A stretch of DNA of 64,000 nucleotides from Bryoerythrophyllum caledonicum. Taxonomy: Eukaryota > Streptophyta > Bryopsida > Pottiales > Pottiaceae. Shown here piece by piece: positions 44,960 through 55,654 of this stretch. The stretch lies in contig OZ020515.1 in the NCBI GenBank assembly GCA_963971425.1, positions 4,208,678 through 4,272,677 of the forward strand. The letters run 5' to 3'. The notes below the pieces were generated by a model that was not told where the DNA came from, searched no databases, and worked only from the letters and a program-made list of their open reading frames with translations. The number at the start of each line of letters is the position of its first letter. Within the stretch, counting starts at the first letter, position 1. The position numbers were made by a program, and so were the translations under genes.

Positions 44960-47474
44960 CTATACTCTACCTTGTTCCATGTCGTAGCTGGACACGACAG
45001 GCGACGATATTTGCCGTGCAACCACAGGCCGGGAATGGGCGTGTGGAATGAAATCGTAAGTCATGTGCGCTGCAAAATCAGCAAAAGAATCGAATTAGCA
45101 AGGTAGAGATTAAGTAGAGGCAGAAGATGTTAATAGACAGGAAAGAAAGCCGCTTACGTAGATCGTCGAATAAGCTTCGGAAGTGTTGGCGGTAGCAGAA
45201 GTACGCCGTCGCAATACCTACACAAAAGCAGTGACACTCGTCTCAGCTCTTGACCATTCTTTGTAGATGAGAAAACCAGCGTGAGATGGAGGATTGAAGT
45301 AATCTACGAACCGATGGAAGCGCCAGTGCACACATCAGTCCAATGATGCCAGTAGTCGTCAATCCGGGTCACGCCGACATAGGTAGCTCCCAGCATAGTC
45401 ACAACGATGGGAAACACCTTCCAAGAGTGACCTCTTCGGTCAAAAATGCTGAGCTTCCCAGCCATGTACATGGCCAAGTAGCTCAGACCAGCGAACGTCC
45501 CTGCAGCAAACAATCAAGCTTCGAGTTTAGAGACCAGCAAGCTCTTCCATTGGCTGAGTTTGAAAATTAAGACCACCAAGGCCTTCTGTTCATCTACTTA
45601 GAATGAGGAAAGAGTAGTCAAAAGAGGGGGTCTGTGTTGACTCACATGAAGTATGGCCGCTGGGGAAACTTTTGTACGCTTCTTTCATTTCATTGGCCGT
45701 CGCTCTGCAGATGACGTTACCAGTTACTAGGTCGTAGTTCTGCAAACAAACGTAGGTCAAAACAAATATGTTTGTTTCCCACTCAAAACAGAGAGCAAAA
45801 GAAGTGCAACACATACAGGAATGGCGGTGGTGCTGCCGAAGCAACGCGCGTAGAAGTGAGGGCGAGGTCTCCCAATTCCAATCTTCACCACGTCTGTGAT
45901 GAGCGCCGTGAGCGCAATGGCAGTCAAAAGACCTACAAAAACACAACATCAGTCATAGTCATAACGGAACTCAAAGTAGTGTAACTATCCAGATTCTAGA
46001 ACCAATGCTTCGGATGATGAGCTTTCTGAACCAAACTAGAAGAGGCTGGGCATCAAACACACCTAAAATGGCATGATGTAGATCTCGGAGGTTCCTTCGT
46101 TTGAAGAACAGGACCAGGATGACGCCCAAAGGAATGCCAACAGCGATCACCTGTTGGCATCGCTCCAGGGTTAGAAACGAGTAGGAAATGTGAGCATCAA
46201 GGAGGAAGGGAAGGTGTTTTGCTTCTTACCGGTACGACTTGGAAGGGGATGGTGTTGGATTTGAAGGGATATCTCAGCTGCGCAGTCACGAAATTCTTCT
46301 CTCCGACGTAGCGTTGGAAGGGGTGGATCAGGAAACTGAGCAGCCACAGAATGAAGATCACCACAATCAGCAGCCAATCGTGCAAGTGGTACTTGAATAG
46401 ACCGCCCAGCCTCAGGTCTGCGCACGCCGGCGGCTCCATCAAGTCCCTTGGTTCGTGCTCTTTCGGGTCTTCAGGCTTTTGTACAACGATGGATACACTT
46501 CGCGACAACCACTTCTTAAAACTCCCTGAAGCAAAAACATACGCAAAGCTCAAAAACCGAGCAAAAACACTCCGAGCTTTGAAAGAAAGAGAGGATTGAG
46601 CGAACAATCCACTGACCTAACGGACGGCCTGGAGGCGGCGGCCTGGTGAGATCAGGGATGAGCGGCGCCTTGGGATGCTCATTGTGGTGGTGGTGGTGGT
46701 GGTGATGGCTCTCCTCCAACTGAATCTCCGACCTCTCCGACGACTCACCTGACCTGCAACAGCGGAACGTTGCCGTGTTAGCACCCCTCAACTCCCATGC
46801 TCTGACTGAAGCATTGATACTGCTCGTTCCACATTGCGAGAGGTAAACCCAAGTAGAACTCTCGCGCATGTAGTCCACACGAGAAATCAACACAGAAGTG
46901 TGAAAGAGACACAGTCAGACAGAGCGAGAGAAAGAGACATCCTTCCCGATAGTTTAACTGCAGCGCAATCGCTTACTCTGAGATTTTCTCGTTCCACATC
47001 GCCAAGCTGTAAACTTCGCCACACCCTCGCTGAGGGAAACCAATCCCGCCAGCCCACCAAGAGAAGAGAAAGAGACACAGACAGAGAGAGCGAGAGCGAG
47101 AGTGAAAGCGAGAACGAGAGACAGACAGACAGACAGACAGACACAGAGAGCGAGAGAGAGAGAGGGCGTGAAGAGAGAAAGGAAAGACTCTAATGAAGCT
47201 GCGCAGCGCGTTGAACCGCCTGAATTGACTTCACTGGAACCCGATAGACGATTACGGAGAGGAATGAATCATCGGAGGTAGGTGGTGCAGGATACGAAAG
47301 CGCGTGACGTGAAACGAACGGAAAGTCAGACACGAGCGAGCGAGTCGCAGAACCTGGCAACTTCGAAATCGGAGAGAAGACATGCCTCAAGGGAGCGCTT
47401 CTGTCGTTCCAGCTCTTCCGTCGCCCCGCGGATGACGACGACGACGAAGCCCCGGCGGCCCCACTCCACTCCAT
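44960..47474 (-). CDS. Lipid phosphate phosphatase (PAP2 family)
   Basis: A membrane phosphatase that dephosphorylates phosphatidic acid and related lipids. Minus-strand exons: 47474-47354, 46748-46617, 46525-46230, 46150-46063, 45932-45817, 45739-45646, 45500-45312, 45217-45158 and 45069-44960, about 401 residues. The first exon and its join are less certain. Catalytic motifs are KIGIGRPRPHFYARC (motif 1), SFPSGHTSW (motif 2) and TRIDDYWHHWTDV (motif 3). Motif 3 begins TR instead of the usual SR. Several membrane helices surround them, for example DWLLIVVIFILWLL and VIAVGIPLGVILVLFF. The N-terminal extension has an eight-His run and a Pro-rich stretch not typical of plant LPPs. The intron at 45501-45645 is mostly the shared repeat. 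Confidence 0.88.
45520..45640 (-). repeat. Intron-resident repeat family, copy filling an LPP intron
   Basis: Read in the LPP sense: ACCCCCTCTTTTGACTACTC, TTTCCTCATTCTAAG, CCTTGGTGGTCTT, CCAATGGAAGAGCTTGCTGG and TCTCTAAACTCGAAG. It covers most of this 145-nt intron and matches copies in five other genes. Confidence 0.75.
47040..47165. repeat. GA/CAGA-rich simple repeat
   Basis: Impure GAGA, GAGCGA and CAGA runs inside LPP intron 1; likely neutral. Confidence 0.8.
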
Positions 47475-48158
47475 CGCGATTCGCGATTCTGCATCAACTA
47501 CAGAATGTCGGCAGATTCACGTCAACCCTAGAATCCGCGACGCTGCTGTTCAGGAGCAGCATTGATTGAAACCTTGAAAAAGGTCTCATGAAAACCAACT
47601 TAGACTTGTTCTACATCCGTCGAGTGGAATCTGCGAGCGCATCCATCTTTAGAAAGCGTGGCGATGGTTCGCGAAACAGTAGTTTCGTCTGTTTATCTGC
47701 CTTCCGTCGCCATTGACGAACTTTAGCTCAGTTGCCGAGCGCACTTGAATCTTGAGCTCCGTGCAGTGAACCTCAACCCAAACTTTTTCGTGACAGAGAA
47801 ATCGGTGCTCGTATGTGCGCAGCTTCAAGGAAAGAGGTAGGGGCTGGAATTAGAATGTTTATCCGAAATACGCCAGATTCCGTGGAGCCCACGATCATCG
47901 TTGCGGTGCCAACGATAGTTGAAGGTGTGGCTGAAGATTCACCAACGGTCATCCACTTCGGGGGAAACCTAAACGTGCACTCTTCGAGCGAAAAAGAAGA
48001 CGGAGATCGACACTCTCGTCACGCTATCTGTGCGTATACATGAGGACCTGCGTTTGAAAGGAGCCAGGGTTTGCGAGGAGCCGAGGATGGCTATTGTTGG
48101 GGTGGTTGGTTTGTGAGGGGTTGTTGGGGCGAGTAGTTTTGTGAGGGCATTGGGGAGG
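47475..48158. promoter_or_regulatory. Divergent promoter region, LPP and peptide transporter
   Basis: 684 bp between start codons; no coding, telo-box or clear repeat was noticed. Confidence 0.4.
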
Positions 48159-50244
48159 ATGGCGATTGTGGAGGAGCGCGACGGTGGCGCGTATGCGCCT
48201 CTCAGGGACGACGAGGAAGCAGGGACGAAGATGGCGTCGTCTTCCTCGGCGACGTTGTATGTGTTTCCGGAGAGCATCAAGTACTTGATCTGGAACGAGT
48301 TCTGCGAGCGCTTCTGCTTCTACGGGATGAGAACCATACTGGCGCTGTACCTGGTGCAGCAGCTGCAGCTGAGCCAGAACGAGTCCACGGAGCTCGTGCA
48401 CCTCTTCATCGTCGCGTGCTACGCCACGCCCATCGTCGGCGCGTTCCTCAGCGACTGTGTCTTGGTGAGTTGCCGATGTTCGTAGGGTTTGGGGGTTTGA
48501 TTCACCCAGTTTGTGATGTCTTTGTTTCCCTGCATTTCCCTCCCGCTGATCATCATCTTCTTCATCTCCAGGGCAAGTACCGCACGATTCTCTACCTTTC
48601 GGTGGTGTACTGTCTGGGCAACTGGGTGATGGCGCTGTCCGCGTACCCACCGCCATCGCCCACAACGCGCACCCCGCTCTTCTGGTGGACCTCGCTCGCC
48701 CTCGGCCTGATCGCGTTCGGCACAGGCGGCATCAAGCCGTGCGGCGCCGCCTTCGGAGGCGACCAGATCCAGTTCACGCTTCCCGACGGCCCGCAGAAGG
48801 AAACGCTCCAGCGCCGCTTCTTCTCGCTCTATTACCTCTCAATCAACCTCGGCTCCTTCATCTCCACCGTCGCCGGCCCCTACTTCCGCACGCACTTCTC
48901 CTACGCCTTCGCGTTCGCCGTGCCCGCGCTCTTCATGATGATCGCGCTCTTCGTCTTCTGGCTCGGCCGCAACCGCTACTACAACCAGCCTCCCCAGGGG
49001 AACGTGTTTGCGGAGGTCGGCAGTGTGGTCGTGGACGCCGTCAGGGAGCCCAACCGCGGCGCGCACTGGCTGGACTCCGCCAAGGGGAAGCACAGCGAGA
49101 CCGTTGTGGAGGACGTCAAGGCCCTCATGCGCGTGCTCGTGTTGCTGCTCCCGACGCCGATCTTCTGGGCGCTCTTCGACCAGCAATCCTCCAAGTGGGT
49201 TTTCCAGGCCACCGAGCTCGATGGGAGCGTGCCGTGGTTCTTCGGCGTCACCATCCAGCCTGATCAAATGCAGGTCAGTGTTCTTTTGTCGAAGTGATCG
49301 TCGAGGGTGTCTGCTCTTGGCAGTCGCAGCTCTCAATCCAATTCTCATTGCAGATATCTCACGGAATTTTGTGTTACAGGCGCTGAATCCAGTCCTGATC
49401 GCACTGATGATCCCGCTCTTCGACCTCGTGATCTACCCCTTCCTGGAGTCGCGCCGATTCTCTCTGCGCCCGATCACCCGGATGGTGACGGGCATGATTC
49501 TCAGCTCTGTGGCGTTCCTCTTCTCCGGCCTGCTCCAGCAAGCGATCGACAGCCATGGCGCGTCCAACCAGACGCTGTCCATCCTGTGGCAGATCCCGCA
49601 GTACGTGGTGATGACGGCGGGCGAGATCATGTTCAGCATCACCGGGCTCGAGTTCGCCTACTCCCAGGCCCCGGACTCCATGAAGGCCGTCGTCCAGGCC
49701 GCCTGGCTCTTCACCGTATCTGCAGGTAAAGCTCCCTGAACCTCCTCAAAACCTGCACTGATATTGTTTGTCCGATCTAAAAACATGCACTGATGATGTC
49801 TGTTCGACCTAAAACCTGCACTGATGATCTTTGTTCGATCTATACCTGCACTGATGATGTCTGTTCGATCAAAAACCTGCACTGATATTGTTTATCCGAT
49901 CTAAAACATGCACTGATGATGTCTGTTCGATCTGAAACCTGCACTGATGATGTTTGTTCGATCAAAAACCTGCACTGATGATGTTTGTTTGATCTATAAC
50001 TGAGTGTGGCGCTTGCGTTGCAGGTAATTTTGTGACGGTGGCGCTGGTGGCGATCATCGGGACGAGCCTCTCGAAGGCGAACGAGTTCTACGTCTTCGCG
50101 GCGGGCTGCTTCCTCGCCATGTTGCTGCTCTTGTGGCTCGGCGCCTCCTTCGTGTACCGGACGCCCCCCGCCGACCGCGCGTCCGACCCTACGACCGAGT
50201 CGCTCCTGGTTCACGCCACCGATGACCGTGTGTTCGTCGGTTGA
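48159..50244 (+). CDS. Proton-coupled oligopeptide transporter, SLC15/PepT-like
   Basis: An MFS transporter expected to import di- and tripeptides with protons. Exons: 48159-48464, 48572-49273, 49380-49725 and 50024-50244, 524 residues. SIKYLIWNEFCERFCFYGMR contains the ExxER proton-coupling motif. FGTGGIKPCGAAFGGDQ and FFSLYYLSINLGSF are the PTR2 signatures. WVFQATELDGSVPWFFG, TIQPDQMQALNPVLIALMIP and FDLVIYP match animal PepT proteins better than land-plant NPF proteins. About 11-12 hydrophobic helices are visible, and no large extracellular loop as in mammalian PepT. The last intron holds a minisatellite. An upstream in-frame Met at 48141 is possible. Confidence 0.92.
49750..49998 (+). repeat. 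~31-bp minisatellite, 8 copies, in transporter intron 3
   Basis: CCTGCACTGATGATGT...GTTCGATC units run through almost the whole 298-bp intron. Variants with ATATTGTTT and with ACATGCACTG each occur twice, four units apart, showing a partial higher-order pattern. Confidence 0.9.
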
Positions 50245-50414
50245 TCGATCACCGATGACCGTGCGACCGAGCGTCTCACCGATGACCGTGCCTTGGCTGG
50301 TATTCTAGGTGAGAAGAACATAACATTCTTCAGCTGGATTAACATTCTTCTTTGTGATGGTGGCAAAATTGAGTTGCTCCTTGGATTCAATTTCTACTTT
50401 AGGTCATCTTTAGC

Positions 50415-50494
50415 TTAACCCTTTAATGCCGCGGGATTTCTAGAGACAGTGTTGTAGAGGCTCATTTTGGGCCTCTCCGGCGTTAAAGGGTTAA
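50415..50494. mobile_element. 80-bp hairpin MITE with TTAA ends
   Basis: TTAACCCTTTAATGCCG at one end and CGGCGTTAAAGGGTTAA at the other are near-perfect inverted repeats bounded by TTAA. It lies about 170 bp after the transporter stop, probably in its 3' UTR. Confidence 0.75.
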
Positions 50495-51175
50495 GTTGAT
50501 GACAAGAAGTGGTGATTTGATGGATTCTCTCTCGTACATCTTTGTCTTTCTTCTCCCTTTTCTGATTTGCTCCCCCAATTTGGACCTAGGTAGAACTTGG
50601 AATTAGTGTTATGGATTCTTTACATTGTAGAGAAAGTGGTGTAGTTGCAGATTTTTCGTTTTGTAAATACTTTGTTAATAGTTTGAACGATTTCTGGCGC
50701 CCATGATTTGAGGCTTCTTGATCTGTTCCATTCATTCACTCTTGTAATAAAGAAGAAATTTCTTCATCCTTTTAGTTCATGGCTTTCATTTTTAATTGTT
50801 CTGGTCCGGATGATATTATCTATGATAAAAATTGTGAAGAGAACACTCTAGTGTTACATTATCTTTAGAGAATGTTTTCACAAACTTAGGTGTTACCGTA
50901 CACTCCATATTTGGTACACGATATCACTTTGTATAACAAGGACCAATGTAGAGGTTATAATTCTATCATCTACTTGGAGTTTGTTCTTAGCAATTTCAAC
51001 TTCTTTGTTTTACATCTGATGATAGAATTAATTTCTATGTTATACATCTGATGATAGAATTTACTTCTTTGTTATACATCATGATCTGAAGACAATTTCA
51101 CCATTCTTTGTAATACATCTGATGACAATTTCAACATTCTTTGTTAGTTGTGGAATTCGTCCTCTTCTCATTGTC
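50495..51175. other. AT-rich spacer with a 32-bp tandem repeat
   Basis: TTACATCTGATGATAGAATT units of 32 bp, two good and two decayed copies, lie at about 51000-51145. No gene is visible. Confidence 0.6.
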
Positions 51176-51341
51176 ACTACACTAAATATCACTTCTAGTG
51201 TAGTATCACGAATAGTGTAATTACCTTGGTACACTATTCGTGAATAAGTTTACAAATAGTGTTAGCCACCAATATCATCAATGATACCCCAAATCAACCC
51301 CCCAATCAACCACCTACCTGGCCGCCATGCCTTAATTGACC

Positions 51342-51619
51342 GATTTGATAGGAAACCCCCCACATTCAAACTTACCAGGTGGGGGAGGAGGTGGTGGGGC
51401 CAAAATTTGGCCCCTATTTTGTTTTTGGATGGGGCCCTAAATTTAGCCAAAGGTAGATCTACAGACTAAATTGGGGCCGTAGGCCCCAATTTTGTAAAAA
51501 AAAAAGCCAATGAAAGCCTCTGACCCCTCCAAAATGGGAGGGCCAGAAAAATGAGCCCATGCAATTAAGACGGGGCCCCACCTCGGGTAAGCCCGAGCTT
51601 GGGGGGTTTCCTGTCCGCT
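51342..51619. mobile_element. Nested 278-bp MITE with 12-bp target duplication, Mutator-like
   Basis: Flanked by CCTTAATTGACC at 51330-51341 and 51620-51631. Inverted ends share AGGAAACCCCCCA and TTACC...GGTGGGG. Long duplications of 9 bp or more suggest a Mutator-type mover. It sits inside the CACTA-like element, so it is younger. Confidence 0.8.
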
Positions 51620-51639
51620 CCTTAATTGACCACCTACCC

Positions 51640-52000
51640 TCATTTTCAACCCCTTACTTTTTCAAATCCTTACTTTTTCAACTCCTTACTTTTTGAAATC
51701 CTTACTTTTTCAACCCCTTCCATTTTTAAATCCTTACTTTTTCAATTTCTTACTTTTTTTAACCCTTACTTTTCAATCCCTTACTTTTGTTCCCCTTCCT
51801 TTTGGTAACCTTTACTTTTTTAAACCCTTATTTATTCAACCCCTTACTTTTCCTAATCCTAAATTTTTCAATCCCTTACTTTTTCAACCCTTACTTTTTC
51901 AAATCCTTATTTTTTTCAAATACTTTGTTTTTCAACTGTCTTCTATCTCAAATGTTTTCTTTCTAAATCTTTTACTTTTGTAGTCCTTTATTTTTTAAGC
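51640..52000 (+). repeat. TTACTTTTTCAA-type degenerate tandem repeat
   Basis: CCTTACTTTTTCAA and close variants recur about every 14-18 bp. The strand is strongly pyrimidine-biased, which makes apparent open frames here meaningless. Confidence 0.85.
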
Positions 52001-52646
52001 ACTTTTCTAAAAGATTACTTTTGAAAAAGTTTACTTTTTCAATGTGGTCATATTTCAAAAGCTCCATTTTTCAATCATATACTTCTAAAATGTTTCGTGT
52101 TTCTATTGATTATTTTTCGAAATGAACATTTTAAAAATGTCTCCTTTTCAAACATATATTTATTCAAATATTTATTTCTTCAATTGTATCCATTTTCAAA
52201 ATTTTCCAATCTTCTATTTTCAAATGTTTCCTATTTTTGCAATTCCACTTTTCTTCCATATCTGGGTTCTTCTCTCAATCTTTTATTTTCCAAATCAATT
52301 TTTGGTGTTCATTCCATTCTAAATTCTATTTTATCCAAATGTTGTTTTTTTTCTAAATGTACTTAAATCTTTTGTCGCTTCTTATACTCAAAATGTACAC
52401 ATAATCTTCTTCTATGTTGACACACTAAATGTGCACAAGTGAAAAAAATTATATTGCAATCTTAAGTGGAATTCACAAGTAGTGTAGTACTTGGCATTTA
52501 GTGTAAAAATTTGTCACTACACTAATTGCCCAGTTCACAATTAGTGTACGGGTTCGCTTTTAGTGTACACTACACTAAAAGTGATATTTAGTGTACTAGT
52601 GTTGCTCTTGTTATCACTCTTACTTTAAGTCCTCTTATTTTGAAGT

Positions 52647-53103
52647 TTAACCCCTAAAGGCCCATTTAACCCTAGGGGGACATTTTTCATTTGGGGCAGG
52701 TTTCTAAACTTCGAAAAAAATCTTTTTGTTTTGAAATTTTTATACTAGATTGTCTCTGATAAGAGCTTTGTGGATATATATAATTTTTTTTGGATTCATG
52801 ATGTGAAAATTATTAGCGTTCAAAGTTAAATTGGGGACTTCGAGTAGCTCCAAAAAATTTGCTAGAAGTTTCTATTGACATTGAGATTTCTTTTCCATAC
52901 ATATTGAGGATATTACTGTCTTTGAAGATGTCAAAAAAAATTTGTCTTTACTGCAAGAAAACATTTTCACACATTGTTGGGCAAGGTACCAAAAAAACTT
53001 CTTCTTTTCTACATAAAACCTACAGATCTTCATATTTTTCAGTTTTTTTTATGACAATAATATGTGGTGAAAACTTTCTATTTGACCATTTGGATTATCA
53101 TTT
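52647..53103 (-). mobile_element. Inverted partial copy of the TTAA-ended element
   Basis: TTAACCCCTAAAGGCCCATT through GTTTCTATTGACATTGAGAT is the inverted counterpart of about 53590-54036. Together they form long, imperfect arms of about 440 bp. Confidence 0.75.
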
Positions 53104-54036
53104 TTAACCCCTAAAGGACCACGACCACTTTCGCTCTAAAACCAGTCCAAAACTGCCACTGCCAAAAAGAGACATGAAAATCACATTTTAAAGTGAATTT
53201 TGGATTTTCAACCGTAAGATCTTAAAAATAGACTTCTATATAAACATGCCATAAAATTTTTGTTGCAATCCACCGCACGGATTGATAGATTTTAGTGTTT
53301 GAAGTCAAAACAATGGTTCATTTTCTTCCCTGCGTTGAGTAGATCAGCAGACTTTGACTTCACTTTGTATGAAATTTTTGCATTAAACAAGGTCTAAATC
53401 TTTTATCATTGTCTTAAGCATGATGTTATTTCCCAACACACCAATTTTTAGAGGTAAAAAATGGGTGTAGCATATTCAAAACAAGTGTGGAAGAGTGGAG
53501 GTTCAAAAATTGCCATTTCACGTTTTATTTTTTTGTGAACTACGTATGTATTTAAATGATAATCCAAACGGTCAATAAGAATGTTTTCACCACATATTGT
53601 TGTTGAAAAAATAAAAAGTGAAAAATATGAAGATCTCTAGGTTTTATGTAGAAAAGATGAAGTTTTTTTCCCTCGTTGCCCGACAATGTGTGAAAATGTT
53701 TGACTTGGAATAAAATGCCTTTTTACACTAAAGACAAGATTTTTTTTTGAAAATTTCCAAAAAAGGAAATATACTTTATGTGTGTGAAAAATCTCAATGT
53801 CAATAGAAACTTTTGTCAAAAGTTTTGGAGGTGCCCGGTGTCCCCACTTTTGGCATTAAGTGGTACTAACTTTCAAACCACAAATCCAAAAAATAAAATA
53901 AAAATATGTCCACAAAGCTCTTATTAGAGGCAATCTAGAATAAAAATTTCAGAGAAAAAGGATTTTTTTCGAATTTTAGGAACCTGCCCAAAATCAAAAA
54001 TCCCCCCGAAGGAGACTCTGGTCCTTTAGGGGTTAA
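53104..54036 (+). mobile_element. TTAA-ended non-autonomous element, copy 2 (933 bp)
   Basis: Ends TTAACCCCTAAAGGACCA and TGGTCCTTTAGGGGTTAA are exact 18-bp inverted repeats, each including TTAA. The interior matches 14390-15160. TTAA targets with CCC-starting ends resemble piggyBac elements; no transposase gene lies in this window. Confidence 0.8.
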
Positions 54037-54039
54037 ACA

Positions 54040-54377
54040 TATTAGGTTCACAAAACAATAAAACATGAATTGCCAATTTTTGAACCTTCACTACTTGCAC
54101 ACTTGTTTTGAATATGCTAAACACCTTCTCCACCCCCTAAAACTTGTTGCATAAAGAACTATCATCATGCTTAACACATTGATAAAGGATTTTGACCTTG
54201 TATAGTGCAAAACTTTGATACCATGTAAAGTCGAAGTCTACTGATTCAGTCAATGTAGGGAAGAAAATGAACCATTTTGTTGACTCTAAACAATATAATC
54301 TTCATATCCATGCAGTGGATTGCAACCAAAAAAAAAATGGTAAGCTCATATAGAAGCTTATTTAAAAGATCTCATGG
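54040..54377 (-). mobile_element. Inverted partial copy of the element interior
   Basis: On the minus strand, TTGCAATCCACTGCATGGAT, AATGGTTCATTTTC and AGTAGACTTCGACTTT match 53250-53360 of the neighbouring copy. Confidence 0.65.
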
Positions 54378-54601
54378 TCAACCCCTAAAGGCCAATGGCA
54401 TTTTAGATGAATCTCTACTCCGTTGATTAAAAATTGTCAAGATGAACCTTTTGAGAATGTAACCGTAGGATCTTCTTCTAAACTTATATGAGATGATGTG
54501 GTCAAAATTTTGTGAATTTAGACCCTATGGGTTGGAAGATAATTGCAGTCAAAGTGAATATTTTTGTACCCCGCAAGTACACTTGGACCTTTAGGAGTTA
54601 A
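54378..54601 (+). mobile_element. Short TTAA-family MITE, copy 1 (224 bp)
   Basis: Ends TCAACCCCTAAAGGCCAA and TTGGACCTTTAGGAGTTAA. The full length matches 61708-61932 in inverted orientation, for example AAGATGAACCTTTTGA and GAGATGATGT. Confidence 0.75.
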
Positions 54602-54837
54602 AAGTCCAAAAGTTTATTTCAGAATTAGATTTTCTTGCCACTTTTCAATAGTGGCAGTTTTGGAGTAGTCAAAAGTATAAATTTTGATTTTATTGTGTGC
54701 ACGTAGATTTTACAAATCACATCCACAATTGGCGCTAAGGGAGCCTTCCATTCAATTATCTTTGAGGAGTATGCTTTTGAATTGACCTTACACCCAATTT
54801 GAAGGAGGTTGTCAAAATGAAGCAAGTGGTCATCAAG

Positions 54838-54947
54838 TAGAAGAAACAAATGTGTGTTAGTGAAGGAAAAGTAGTGATTCCAAAAAGACAAATAGAAGAA
54901 ACAAATGTGTGTTAGTGAAGGAAAAGTAGTGATTCCAAAAAGACAAA
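54838..54947 (+). repeat. Perfect 55-bp tandem duplication
   Basis: Two head-to-tail copies starting TAGAAGAAACAAATGTGTG, at 54838 and 54893, with no difference noticed; a recent event or an assembly effect. The flanking spacer (54602-55654) shows no gene. Confidence 0.9.
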
Positions 54948-55654
54948 AGGTTACAGTAACATTGGTTCCAATGTATGCCATAGATAAGCTCACCAACACA
55001 GAAATCAGAAACTAAACCAAAACATAATAAAGTCTACCAGGAACTACCTTACGCGTTGGTAGGGTTCGTATATAATTAATTCAAAATGGAGGGTATTTGG
55101 AAACTATAAAGTATTTGTCTAAGGTGGTACCCATGTAATGCTAAGATCATACCCTTTTAATACCTAGGCAATACTCATGTAATGCCTAGGTGAAGCCCAT
55201 TGTGTCTGAGCCACTGTGTTTAAAGAAAAATTGGTTTGTTAGGGGGTGTCCAAACTAGACCGATGCGTATGGTACAGTATGAACTATGGATTCCTATCTG
55301 GACTCACCCAGAGATATATATACCCAGGAAGATGATATCCGGAAAATAACACCCGGGTATATACCCTCCAACGTCCGCCGGGCCGAAACAACCTGCACCA
55401 AACGCCGTCACTCGAATTCGTGAAATCTACAAACTGCGGAGATAAATTTGTAGATTCCGTAAAATCTACAAATTGCAAAAAAAATAGGGCATTAAGACCC
55501 CCAACGGCTTTGGGCGCACTCATCCCTTATCCTGAACAAGATTTCGCTCATCTCTCTCAAAGTTGGTGCCTGAAGAGTGCGACTCTCACTCGCGAAGTCG
55601 CCAGAATTTGCAGCAGCAGCTCCAGCTTTGAAGGTAGAGAGCCTTGCTGTTGCA

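Larger units (their letters stand above)
51176..52606. mobile_element. CACTA-like non-autonomous element, 1.43 kb
   Basis: Left end CACTACACTAAATATCACTT; right end, on the other strand, CACTAGTACACTAAATATCA. Both continue into TAGTGTAG hairpins and TTAGTGT/ACACTAA subterminal repeats, as in CACTA transposons. No transposase is encoded. The 3-bp target duplication is not clear (TGT or TTG). The interior is mainly a pyrimidine-rich TTACTTTTTCAA repeat plus a nested second element. A shorter relative lies at 20142-20476. Confidence 0.7.

Noticed and set aside
48685-49739. Long alternative frames over the peptide transporter
   Set aside because: Same cause: high GC at third positions. The transporter frame alone has membrane helices and family motifs.
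51626-52366. Phe/Leu-rich open frames at 51.6-52.4 kb
   Set aside because: Produced by the TTACTTTTTCAA pyrimidine repeat inside a transposon; no protein character.
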